Assembly (NCBI GenBank): GCA_964640085.1
Contig: CAZXFA010000017.1
Span: 1 to 62,444, forward strand
Reading direction: 5' to 3'
Source: CAZXFA01 sp964640085
GTDB taxonomy: Bacteria; Actinomycetota; UBA4738; HRBIN12
Length of the DNA stretch: 62,444 bases
Part shown: positions 1 to 7,213 of the stretch, piece by piece
Layout of the letters: every line of letters begins with the position of its first letter
How positions within the stretch are numbered: position 1 is the stretch's first letter
Position numbers and translations under genes: made by a program
Notes under the pieces: model-generated
Seen by the model: only the letters and a program-made list of their open reading frames with translations
Told to the model about the DNA's origin: nothing
Databases searched by the model: none

Positions 1-11
1 AAGGAACCGAC

Positions 12-1240
12 ATGACCGACACACCGCGGGTCGCGGTCATCGGGCTGGACTGCGTCACCCCCCAGCTCCTGTTCCGCGACTTCGCCGCCGAGACGCCGAA
101 CATCCACGCGCTCATGGAACGTGGGATGTGGGGCGACCTGGAGAGCATCACCCCGCCGATCACCGTCCCCGCCTGGGCCTGCGCGATGACGGGCAAGACC
201 CCGGGCCAGCTCGGGATCTACGGGTTCCGCAACCGCAGGGACACCTCGTACGAGGGCCTGTCGATCGCCACCTCGAACGCGATCACCGAGCCGGCCGTCT
301 GGGACGCGCTGGGGGACAAGGACCTCCGCTCGCTCCTCATCGGGGTCCCCCCGAGCTACCCGCCGCCGAAGGAGTTCCCCGGCTGGCGGGTCGGCTGCTT
401 CCTCACGCCGCCGTCGGCGAAGTCTTGGGCCTACCCGGCCGAGCTCGAGACCGAGATCGTCGGCGAGCTCGGGCCGGACGACGAGTACATCTTCGACATC
501 CCGGACTTCCGCCGCGCGGGCTACGACGTCGCGCTCGACCAGGTCTTCAAGATGACCGAGCGCCGGTTCCAGGTGGGCCGCAGGCTCGCGACCGAGAAGC
601 CCTGGGACTTGTTCATGCTGTGCGAGATCGCGCCCGACCGGCTGCACCACGTGTTCTGGCAGCACGTCGACCCGGCGCACCCGCTGCACGAGCCCGGGAA
701 CAAGTACGAGGGCGTGTTCGAGGAGTACTACCGGTTCATGGACCGGCAGGTGGGCTTGCTGATGGAGGTCCTGCCCGACGACGCCGTCACGATCGTGATG
801 AGCGATCACGGCGCGCGTCCGATGATGGGCGGGTTCTGCTTCAACGATTGGCTGATCCGCGAGCAGTACCTGGCCGTCGAGGCCTACCCGTCGCACGTGA
901 TCCCGATCCGCGAGGCCGTGATCGACTGGTCCGAGACCGTCGCGTGGGGAGACGGCGGCTACTACGGGCGCCTGTTCCTCAACGTCAAGGGCCGCGAGCC
1001 GCAGGGGATCGTCGAGCCCTCGCGGTACGAGGAGGTCCGCGACGAGCTGATCGGCAAGCTCGAAGCCCTGACGGGGCCGGACGGCGAGCCGCTCGGCACC
1101 AAGGTGTTCAAGCCCCAAGATGTGTACACGGACGTCCGGGGCGTCGCGCCCGACCTCATCGTGTACTTCGGCGACCTCGCCTGGCGCTCGGTGGGCTCGA
1201 TCGGGAACCGCAGCCTGTACACCTACGAGAACGACACCGG
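12..1240 (+). CDS. AlkP-superfamily phosphodiesterase/nucleotide pyrophosphatase-like protein, 3' cut by gap
   Basis: The first 409 residues look like the type I phosphodiesterase/nucleotide pyrophosphatase branch of the alkaline phosphatase superfamily. The N-terminus RVAVIGLDCVTPQLL carries the first metal-binding Asp, and TVPAWACAMTGKTPG (about residues 56-70) is where the nucleophile Thr/Ser of this family sits. A second metal site is seen as MSDHGA near residue 263. Such enzymes hydrolyse phosphodiester or related bonds; the substrate cannot be read from sequence. There is no signal peptide, so a cytosolic location is likely. The start has AAGGAA just upstream. The 3' end is lost in the N run, and the apparent continuation into APS kinase is a scaffolding artefact. 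In other genomes similar proteins occur near sulfate-activation genes, which fits the APS kinase beyond the gap (inference). Confidence 0.8.
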
Positions 1241-1340
1241 NNNNNNNNNNNNNNNNNNNNNNNNNNNNNNNNNNNNNNNNNNNNNNNNNNNNNNNNNNNN
1301 NNNNNNNNNNNNNNNNNNNNNNNNNNNNNNNNNNNNNNNN
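1241..1340. other. assembly gap (100 N)
   Basis: Exactly 100 undetermined bases. This is the conventional placeholder for a scaffold gap of unknown length, so reading frame and gene content across it are not meaningful. At least the 3' end of the AlkP gene and the 5' end of the APS kinase gene, including its P-loop, are missing. Confidence 0.98.
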
Positions 1341-1898
1341 GAGATGCTGTACCACGAGTTCCAGGCGCGTGGTCTCAAGACGGAGATCCTCGACGGCGAC
1401 ATCGTGCGGCAGAACCTGTCGAAGGGGCTGGGGTTCAGCAAGGAGGATCGGGACACGAACATCCGACGGATCGGGTTCGTCGCCGACCTGCTGACGCGCA
1501 ACGGCGTGGCGACGATCTGCTGCCCGATCAGCCCCTACAAGGCGATCCGCGACGAGGTTCGCGCCCAGATCGGCGACTTCGTCGAGGTGCACGTCCACGC
1601 CACGCTCGAGGAGCTCGCGAACAACCGCGACCCGAAGGGCCTGTACAGGAAGGCGCTCGCCGGCGAGATCACGGGCTTCACCGGCGTCGACGACCCCTAT
1701 GAGCCGCCGGAGGACCCCGAGCTCGTGCTCGACACGATGGTCCAGGAGCCGATCGAGTCACTCCAGAGCGTCCTGACCAAGCTGAAGGAGCTCGGCTACC
1801 TCACGGACGACCGCATCCTGGTCGAGGGGGACCGCACACACTCGGGGCTGACCGACCTGCGCGTGACCGAAGCCGGACACGTCGCCGAAGGGCGTTAG
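1341..1898 (+). CDS. cysC: adenylylsulfate (APS) kinase, 5' cut by gap
   Basis: The 185 visible residues match the APS kinase core, which phosphorylates adenylyl sulfate to PAPS. Seen in order are ILDGDIVRQNL, the DRDTNIRRIGFVADLL helix that contacts APS, the FVEVHVHATLEE strand, and RDPKGLYRKALAGEI with FTGVDDPYEPP near the end of the fold. The Walker A segment lies in the gap. The protein has a C-terminal extension of roughly 30 residues after the usual kinase end (from TDDRILVEG) that I do not recognise. Its stop codon overlaps the stop of the convergent coiled-coil gene. PAPS supply would suit sulfotransferases, and sulfate-ester chemistry recurs at the far right of the window. Confidence 0.9.
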   Translation, partial: EMLYHEFQARGLKTEILDGDIVRQNLSKGLGFSKEDRDTNIRRIGFVADLLTRNGVATICCPISPYKAIRDEVRAQIGDFVEVHVHATLEELANNRDPKGLYRKALAGEITGFTGVDDPYEPPEDPELVLDTMVQEPIESLQSVLTKLKELGYLTDDRILVEGDRTHSGLTDLRVTEAGHVAEGR

Positions 1899-2596
1899 CT
1901 CGTCCCGCCGGCGGGGTCCGCCGCGTCCTCGGGCTCCGCTTCCTCCAGACGGATGACCCCCTTCCTGATGGCGGGTTCGGGCGGGACCGTCTGGCCGAGC
2001 TCCTCCAGCCGCCCGGCGATCGTCTCCATCGCGCCTATCGCGGAGTGGGCGGCGGAACGGATCCCTTGGGCTGCCTCCGCGAGCTGCGTTCGCGCCTCGT
2101 CGACCTGCCGTCGGATCTCGTCGGCGAGCGGGATCACGTGCTGCCGCCAGGCGGCGAGGCGCTCGGATCTCTCGAGCAGCTCGCCGTGCGCCCGCTCGGT
2201 CTCGCGCAGCCGCTTCTCCGCGATCGTCCCGGCGTCCTCGAGCAGCCGCGCGACTGCCCGCTCGGTGGCCTCGAGCACGTCGCCGATCCCCTCCGGGCTG
2301 GGCGGAACCGACGGCACCGCCGCCTCGGCCGCGAGGCGCTGCTCGAGATCGCGCATCCGATCGGCCGCGGCCTTCAGGTCGGATACCATCTCGCGGTTCA
2401 CGGCCTCGAGCTCGGCGACCCTGACCTTCAGCGAGGCACGATCCCTGACCTCGTGCTCGAGCTCCTCGATCCTGTCGCGAGCCCTCCGGGTCTCGTTCCC
2501 CGCCCTGGCGAGGGCGTCCGCGCGATCGTTGATGAGACGCTCGACGCTCCGTCGCGAGAAGCCGAAGAGCGACCGTCTGAGATCCGGTTCCGCCAT
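1895..2596 (-). CDS. DivIVA-like coiled-coil protein
   Basis: A 233-residue, highly charged, mostly helical protein. The N-terminal segment RSLFGFSRRSVERLINDRA resembles the lipid-binding start of DivIVA/GpsB-type proteins. A long heptad-rich coiled coil covers about residues 25-90, a Pro/Ser-rich linker lies near 93-100, and a second helical region runs to about 205, ending in an acidic tail. There are no membrane segments or enzyme motifs. The start is preceded by GAGGAGC on the minus strand, a good ribosome site. It is convergent with the APS kinase gene, overlapping it by 4 bases. A scaffold role in cell envelope or polar organisation is inferred only from the resemblance; the exact family is uncertain. 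Confidence 0.65.
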   Translation of the reverse strand: MAEPDLRRSLFGFSRRSVERLINDRADALARAGNETRRARDRIEELEHEVRDRASLKVRVAELEAVNREMVSDLKAAADRMRDLEQRLAAEAAVPSVPPSPEGIGDVLEATERAVARLLEDAGTIAEKRLRETERAHGELLERSERLAAWRQHVIPLADEIRRQVDEARTQLAEAAQGIRSAAHSAIGAMETIAGRLEELGQTVPPEPAIRKGVIRLEEAEPEDAADPAGGTS

Positions 2597-2755
2597 GCGG
2601 AAGCTCCTCTGATGTCGGTTCGGACCTCATCGATTCTCGCGGGGGTGGCCACCCTCTCCAATCGGCCGGCCGGCCTACTTCGTCCGCCGACGCGGGCGAT
2701 GGGCGGTCCGCCGACACCGGCCCGCCCCAGGCTCGGTCCGCGGCTCGGCGCGTGG

Positions 2756-2773
2756 TACCTTCCGACCATGTAG
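2756..2773 (+). promoter_or_regulatory. guaB3 promoter -10 and AUG-UAG start-stop
   Basis: TACCTT at 2756-2761 is followed by six bases and then ATG at 2768, immediately followed by TAG at 2771. The -10-to-ATG spacing equals that of the leaderless genes in this window (sortase, pcrA, PAP2, maturase), so the predicted transcript would begin at, or within a base of, AUGUAG, a one-codon open frame. No consensus -35 is seen. Promoter assignment is by pattern only. Confidence 0.45.
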
Positions 2774-2780
2774 GTCCTCC

Positions 2781-2810
2781 CGAGGCCCACCCCGCGGCGG
2801 GTGGGCCTCG
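2781..2810 (+). promoter_or_regulatory. strong leader hairpin upstream of guaB3
   Basis: A perfect inverted repeat: CGAGGCCCAC at 2781-2790 pairs with GTGGGCCTCG at 2801-2810. Two further C-G pairs give a 12-bp stem around a 6-base loop. No T tract follows, so it is not a classic intrinsic terminator. It lies between the AUG-UAG element and the guaB3 ribosome site (GGGGGAG at about 2820), which suggests a 5' leader control element. Confidence 0.55.
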
Positions 2811-2830
2811 GGGCTTATCGGGGGAGCGGC

Positions 2831-3991
2831 ATGGAGATCGAGATCGGCTTGGGGAAGGTTGGGAGGCGGGCCTACGGCTTCGACGAGGTGGCGATCGTGC
2901 CGTCCCGGCGAACGCGCGATCCAGACGACGTGGACATCTCGTGGGAGATCGACGCGTACACGTTCGCCCTGCCGATGATGGCCTCGGCGATGGATGCGGC
3001 CGTCTCCCCGGCCACCGCGATCCGGATCGGGCAGCTCGGTGGCCTGGCATGTCTGAACCTCGAGGGGCTGTGGACCCGGTACGAGGACCCGGAGCCGATC
3101 TGTGAGGAGATCGCCTCCCTCCCGGACGAGAAGGCGACCGGCCGGATGCAGGAGCTGTACCGCGAGCCGGTCAAGGAGGAGCTGATCGACCGCCGGATCC
3201 GCGAGATCAGGGACGGCGGGGTCACGAGCTGCGCCTCGCTCACCCCCCAGCGGGTCGAGCGCTACGCCAAGCTCGTCCTGGACGCGGGCCTGGACGTCCT
3301 GGTGATCCAGGGGACCGTTGTGTCGGCCGAGCACGTCTCCACGAGGACCGAGCCGCTGAACCTGAAGGAGTTCATCCGGACCTTCGACCTGCCGGTGATC
3401 GTCGGGGGCTGCGCCTCCTACACCACCGCGCTGCACCTGATGCGTACCGGGGCGGTCGGCGTGCTCGTGGGGGTCGGTCCCGGCAACGCCTGCACCACGC
3501 GAGAGGTGCTCGGCGTGGGCGTCCCGCAGGCCACCGCGATCGCCGATGCGTCGGCGGCGCGGATGGAGCACCTGCGCGAGACCGGCCGGTACTGCCACGT
3601 GATCGCGGACGGCGGCATGCGGACCGGCGGTGACATCGCCAAGGCGATCGCCTGCGGCGCCGACGCGGTGATGATCGGCTCCCCGCTCACCCGCGCCTAC
3701 GAGGCGCCGGGGCGCGGCTACCACTGGGGGATGGCCACCTTCCACCCCACGCTGCCGCGGGGCGCGCGGGTCCGGACCCGGCGGGTCGCCACGCTGGAGG
3801 AGATCCTGGTCGGCCCCGCGCACGAGAACGATGGCACCCTGAACCTGTTCGGGGCCCTGGCGACCTCCATGGCGACCACCGGGTACGAGACGATCCGCGA
3901 GTTCCAGAAGGCCGAGCTGGTGATCGCCCCTTCGATCCGGTCGGAGGGCAAGACCTACCAGCGGGCCCAAGGCGTCGGGATGGGCCACTGA
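2831..3991 (+). CDS. guaB3: GuaB3-family IMP dehydrogenase-related protein
   Basis: A 386-residue TIM-barrel protein of the IMPDH/GMP reductase superfamily. The catalytic loop GVGPGNACTTREV carries the active-site Cys at about residue 221, and ADGGMRTGGDIAKAIACGADAV forms the phosphate-binding region. There is no CBS pair, and the short length and C-terminus match the GuaB3 branch common in actinobacteria rather than canonical GuaB. Purine interconversion at IMP/GMP is the expected role. I chose the ATG at 2831, with GGGGGAG upstream, over an in-frame GTG at 2801 that lies inside the leader hairpin. guaA begins one base after its stop codon, so the two are clearly one operon. Confidence 0.93.
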   Translation: MEIEIGLGKVGRRAYGFDEVAIVPSRRTRDPDDVDISWEIDAYTFALPMMASAMDAAVSPATAIRIGQLGGLACLNLEGLWTRYEDPEPICEEIASLPDEKATGRMQELYREPVKEELIDRRIREIRDGGVTSCASLTPQRVERYAKLVLDAGLDVLVIQGTVVSAEHVSTRTEPLNLKEFIRTFDLPVIVGGCASYTTALHLMRTGAVGVLVGVGPGNACTTREVLGVGVPQATAIADASAARMEHLRETGRYCHVIADGGMRTGGDIAKAIACGADAVMIGSPLTRAYEAPGRGYHWGMATFHPTLPRGARVRTRRVATLEEILVGPAHENDGTLNLFGALATSMATTGYETIREFQKAELVIAPSIRSEGKTYQRAQGVGMGH

Positions 3992-3992
3992 C

Positions 3993-5549
3993 GTGACCGC
4001 GGTCCGGGCGCCCGGGCCCCCGCGGCCGGTCCTGGTCGTCGATCTCGGGGCCCAGTACGCGCAGCTGATCGCCAGGCGGGTCCGCGAGTGCCACGTGTAT
4101 TCGGAGATCGTGGCGCACGACCTGTCGGTCGAGGACCTCCGGGCGCGCCGCCCGGCGGGGATCGTGCTCTCGGGCGGCCCGGCGTCGGTCTACGAGGAGG
4201 GGGCGCCCGACGTCGCCCCCGGCCTGTTCGAGCTCGGCGTGCCGATGCTGGGGATCTGCTACGGGCACCAGCTCATGGGCCGGGCGCTCGGCGGCGAGGT
4301 GGCGGCGACGGGCCAGCGAGAGTACGGGGGGACGACGCTCCAGGTGCTCGAGCCGGGGCTCCTGCTGCGGGATCTTGCTCCCCAGGAGCAGGTTTGGATG
4401 AGCCACGGTGACGCCGTCACCGAGGCGCCGGCGGGCTTCCGCGTGACCTCTCGGACCGAGCGGATCCCGATCGCCTCGATGGAGGACCCCGAGCGCGGGC
4501 TGTTCGCGGTCCAGTTCCACCCGGAGGTGGCGCACACCCCCAAGGGCCTGGCGGTCATGAAGCGGTTCCTCTACGACGCCTGCGGCCTGCTCCCGGATTG
4601 GACCCCCGCGAACGTGATCGAGCGGAGCGTCGCCGCCGTCCGCGAGCAGGTGGGCGACGCGGAGGTCCTGTGCGCGCTCTCGGGGGGTGTGGACTCGGCC
4701 GTGGCGGCCCTGCTGGTCCACAAGGCGGTGGGCGACCAGCTGGCGTGCGTGTTCGTCGACACCGGTCTGCTCCGGGAGGGGGAGGCCGAGCAGGTCGAGG
4801 AGACCTTCGGGCGGCACTTCCGCGTGCCGCTCGTGCACGTGAAGGCCGCCGATCGGTTCCTGGCCGCGCTGGCCGGCGTCACCGATCCCGAGGAGAAGCG
4901 CCGCCGGATCGGCGGGGGCTTCATCCGGGTGTTCGAGGACGTGGCGCGCGAGCACCGGGACGCCCGGTTCCTGGTACAGGGGACGCTGTACCCGGACGTG
5001 ATCGAGTCGGGCTCGAGGACCGCGGCCAGGATCAAGAGCCACCACAACGTCGGCGGGCTCCCGGAGGAGATGAACCTCGAGCTGGTGGAGCCGCTCCGCG
5101 AGCTGTTCAAGGACGAGGTGCGGACGGTGGGGGCCGAGCTCGGCCTGCCCGAGGAGATCGTCTATCGCCAGCCCTTCCCGGGACCCGGGCTCGCGGTCCG
5201 GATCGTGGGCGAGGTGACGGCAGAGAACCTGCGGATCGTCCGGGCCGCCGACCACGTCGTCCGCGAGGAGATCCGTCGGGCAGGTCTCGACCGCGAGACC
5301 TGGCAGGCGTTCTGCGTGCTCCTCGCCGACGTCCGGAGCGTCGGGGTGATGGGCGACGGGCGGACCTACGAGCACCCGATGATCCTGCGGGTGGTGACGA
5401 GCGAGGACGCGATGACCGCGGATTGGGCCCGCCTGCCGCACGAGGTCCTCGACCGCATCACCGGCCGGGTCGTCCGCGAGGTGCCCGGCGTGAACCGCGT
5501 GGCCTACGACCTCACGAGCAAACCGCCGGGCACCATCGAATGGGAATGA
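3993..5549 (+). CDS. guaA: GMP synthase (glutamine-hydrolysing)
   Basis: Complete 518-residue GMP synthetase, which converts XMP to GMP using ATP and glutamine. An N-terminal class I glutamine amidotransferase domain has LGICYGHQLMG with the nucleophile Cys at 89, and the His/Glu pair is in QFHPEVAHT. The ATP-pyrophosphatase domain begins with the PP-loop ALSGGVDSAVAAL. The C-terminal dimerisation domain carries QPFPGPGLAVRIVGEV and ends in the family-typical KPPGTIEWE. It starts with GTG one base after guaB3, indicating translational coupling. Cytosolic. Nothing is missing. Confidence 0.97.
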   Translation: MTAVRAPGPPRPVLVVDLGAQYAQLIARRVRECHVYSEIVAHDLSVEDLRARRPAGIVLSGGPASVYEEGAPDVAPGLFELGVPMLGICYGHQLMGRALGGEVAATGQREYGGTTLQVLEPGLLLRDLAPQEQVWMSHGDAVTEAPAGFRVTSRTERIPIASMEDPERGLFAVQFHPEVAHTPKGLAVMKRFLYDACGLLPDWTPANVIERSVAAVREQVGDAEVLCALSGGVDSAVAALLVHKAVGDQLACVFVDTGLLREGEAEQVEETFGRHFRVPLVHVKAADRFLAALAGVTDPEEKRRRIGGGFIRVFEDVAREHRDARFLVQGTLYPDVIESGSRTAARIKSHHNVGGLPEEMNLELVEPLRELFKDEVRTVGAELGLPEEIVYRQPFPGPGLAVRIVGEVTAENLRIVRAADHVVREEIRRAGLDRETWQAFCVLLADVRSVGVMGDGRTYEHPMILRVVTSEDAMTADWARLPHEVLDRITGRVVREVPGVNRVAYDLTSKPPGTIEWE

Positions 5550-5559
5550 GCGCGCTCGG

Positions 5560-5889
5560 ATGGTCATGAGCGAGCCGCACGCGCTCCAGGTCTTCTGTAC
5601 GGTCGATTCGGAGCTCCGCGCTCGGGACCTGGCGACCGCGCTCGTCGAGGCATCCCTGGCCGCGTGTGTCCAGGTGATGGGACCGATCCACAGCGCCTAC
5701 CGGTGGGAGGGACGACAGGAGGGCGCGACCGAGTGGCTCCTCCTCATGAAGACCACCGAGGCTCGGTTCCCCGACCTGCGCGACGCGATCGTCGACCGTC
5801 ACCCGTACGAGGTGCCCGAGATCGTGGCCGTCCCGATCACGGCCGGTCTGCCCGCGTACCTGGGGTGGATCGCGGACTCGACATCCTGA
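5560..5889 (+). CDS. cutA: CutA1 divalent-cation tolerance-like protein
   Basis: A 109-residue protein with the CutA1 ferredoxin-like fold. The pattern VEASLAACVQVMGPIHSAYRWEG is followed by EWLLLMKTTEARFPDLRDAI and HPYEVPEIVAVPI, the conserved blocks of the family, which forms very stable trimers. The physiological role is unsettled; metal tolerance is the historical label. The start may be ATG 5560 or the in-frame ATG 5566. It follows guaA by 10 bases and probably closes that operon. It is convergent with the GyrI-like gene. Confidence 0.9.
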   Translation: MVMSEPHALQVFCTVDSELRARDLATALVEASLAACVQVMGPIHSAYRWEGRQEGATEWLLLMKTTEARFPDLRDAIVDRHPYEVPEIVAVPITAGLPAYLGWIADSTS

Positions 5890-5914
5890 CGGCCCGGAGC
5901 CACCGACACGGTAC

Positions 5915-6376
5915 CTACCGGACCGGGAACAGCACCTCGGTCAGCGTCTGGTCCTCGCCGACCTCGTTCGGGTCGTTCAGGTAGAGCTCCCGGGGCGGGC
6001 CTGCGACCTGCCGGTCGTTCGCCCGGATCCACGCGACGATCGCGTCGTGGGCCGGTTCGAGCTCTCGGTAGGGGCCGCGGTGGACGGTCGAGGCGCAGGT
6101 CGTGCCGGCGAGCGTCCGTACCTGCATCCCCTCCGGTGGCTCGAACGGCCGGGCGACCGGCATGAAGATCTCCATCTCCCACTCGGTCTCCGGCCCGACC
6201 TTCCCGAAGTAGATGATGCCGGGCATGCCGTCGCCGAACCCGACTGGGATCACAGCCTCGGCCAGCTCGTGGAACGCTTCCGGAGTCTCCTTCCCGACGG
6301 TGGCCATCGACGCTCGGCGCCGCACGGAGGCGACGAGCATGTCCGGAACCTCCTTGAGCGTGACCTCGTAGGCCAT
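5915..6376 (-). CDS. GyrI-like small-molecule-binding domain protein
   Basis: A 153-residue stand-alone GyrI-like/effector-binding domain. The pattern VTLKEVPDMLVASVRRRASM at the N-terminus, a central GIIYFGK-VGPETEWEMEIFMPV, and THRGPYRELEPAHDAIVAWI-type segments near residue 110 match the SOUL/GyrI-like fold used to bind hydrophobic ligands. There is no DNA-binding domain, so it is probably a ligand sponge or enzyme rather than a repressor. A GAGGAGG ribosome site precedes the ATG. It is downstream of, and co-directional with, the sortase gene, about 100 bases away. Confidence 0.75.
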   Translation of the reverse strand: MAYEVTLKEVPDMLVASVRRRASMATVGKETPEAFHELAEAVIPVGFGDGMPGIIYFGKVGPETEWEMEIFMPVARPFEPPEGMQVRTLAGTTCASTVHRGPYRELEPAHDAIVAWIRANDRQVAGPPRELYLNDPNEVGEDQTLTEVLFPVR

Positions 6377-6475
6377 GGCTCCTCCTCGCGCTGGGGTCCC
6401 ATCAGCGTGCGACCGGAGATGCCGTGCGGGCCACCCGCGAGCGTCCCGGAACGTGGGGGCCAGGCGGTACCGGAC

Positions 6476-7150
6476 TCAGTCCACGCGCTCGGCGAAGACG
6501 ATCAGACGCTGCGCCGCCGAGAAGCGCGGGTGGCAGGTCGTGAGCACCAGCGTGGGCCGGCGCGTGGCGTGGAGCACGGATCCGGCGCTGGGGGGGACGA
6601 TCCTCGAACCCGTGACCCGGTAGTCGAAGATCCCGTACTCGGTCGCGAGCTGGATCCCGTCGCCCGGCTCCAGCTCGTTGAGCGACCAGAAGGGGGCCCC
6701 ATAGGTGGTCCGGTGTCCCGCGATCCCCACGCGACCGCTGTCCTCCCACGGGTAGGCCGTCTGCGCGTAGTGGCCGGGTCCCTTCTTGAGCGACTCGGTA
6801 TCCGTCCCCTCGACGACGACGTAGTTGACCCGGATCGCGGGGATCCGGAGGATCGCGATCCCTTGGCCGGGGACCTTGACGACCCGCGCCGCCTCGGGGG
6901 CTTCCCGGGGAGGACGGGTGGCCACCTTGTCCTGGATGATCGGGCGTAGCTCGGTCTGGGCCGCGCGGGTGGTCAGGCTGGTTCCCCACAGGAGCCACCC
7001 GACGTACGCGGCCATGCTGAGGGCCGACAGGATCAGGAGCAGACCGATGATCCACAGCGCTCGGCCCTGACGGCGTCGACGCCGGAGGCGGCGAGCCTCC
7101 TGGGCCGGGTCGACCTCGGGGGTTGGGGGCGCGACCTCCACGTCCTGCAT
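6476..7150 (-). CDS. class E-like sortase
   Basis: A 224-residue membrane-anchored transpeptidase. A basic N-terminal tail is followed by a transmembrane helix at about residues 31-53 and the sortase beta-barrel. The catalytic triad is seen: His in AGHRTTYGAPF (about 146), Cys in TLVLTTCHPRF (about 206) and Arg in SAAQRLIVF (about 215). Sortases of this type anchor secreted proteins to the cell wall, which supports a monoderm actinobacterial host. No LPXTG/LAXTG substrate was noticed in the window. The ATG at 7150 lies six bases after a GACACT -10-like box, so the mRNA may be leaderless. It is divergent from pcrA. Confidence 0.9.
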   Translation of the reverse strand: MQDVEVAPPTPEVDPAQEARRLRRRRRQGRALWIIGLLLILSALSMAAYVGWLLWGTSLTTRAAQTELRPIIQDKVATRPPREAPEAARVVKVPGQGIAILRIPAIRVNYVVVEGTDTESLKKGPGHYAQTAYPWEDSGRVGIAGHRTTYGAPFWSLNELEPGDGIQLATEYGIFDYRVTGSRIVPPSAGSVLHATRRPTLVLTTCHPRFSAAQRLIVFAERVD

Positions 7151-7156
7151 GGAACC

Positions 7157-7207
7157 AGTGTCGCACTCTCCGGGCCGAACCTTGAGCGTCGGCCCGGATC
7201 CTAGAAT
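7157..7207. promoter_or_regulatory. divergent sortase/pcrA promoter region
   Basis: On the plus strand TAGAAT at 7202-7207 is six bases before the pcrA GTG. On the minus strand GACACT (complement of 7157-7162) is six bases before the sortase ATG. Both fit the leaderless layout seen repeatedly in this window. TTGAGC at 7182-7187 is a possible pcrA -35 but is only 14 bases from the -10. Confidence 0.55.
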
Positions 7208-7213
7208 CCGGGT

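Noticed and set aside
12..1898. A 628-residue AlkP-APS kinase bifunctional protein
   Set aside because: The frame crosses exactly 100 N, a placeholder of unknown length, so continuity is accidental.
2801..2830. GTG at 2801 as the guaB3 start
   Set aside because: It lies inside the right arm of the leader hairpin and lacks a ribosome site; ATG 2831 has GGGGGAG upstream and matches the family N-terminus.
3687..5567. Long antisense open frames such as the 626-codon one opposite guaA
   Set aside because: They are His/Arg/Pro/Gly-rich shadows of true genes at high GC, without family patterns.
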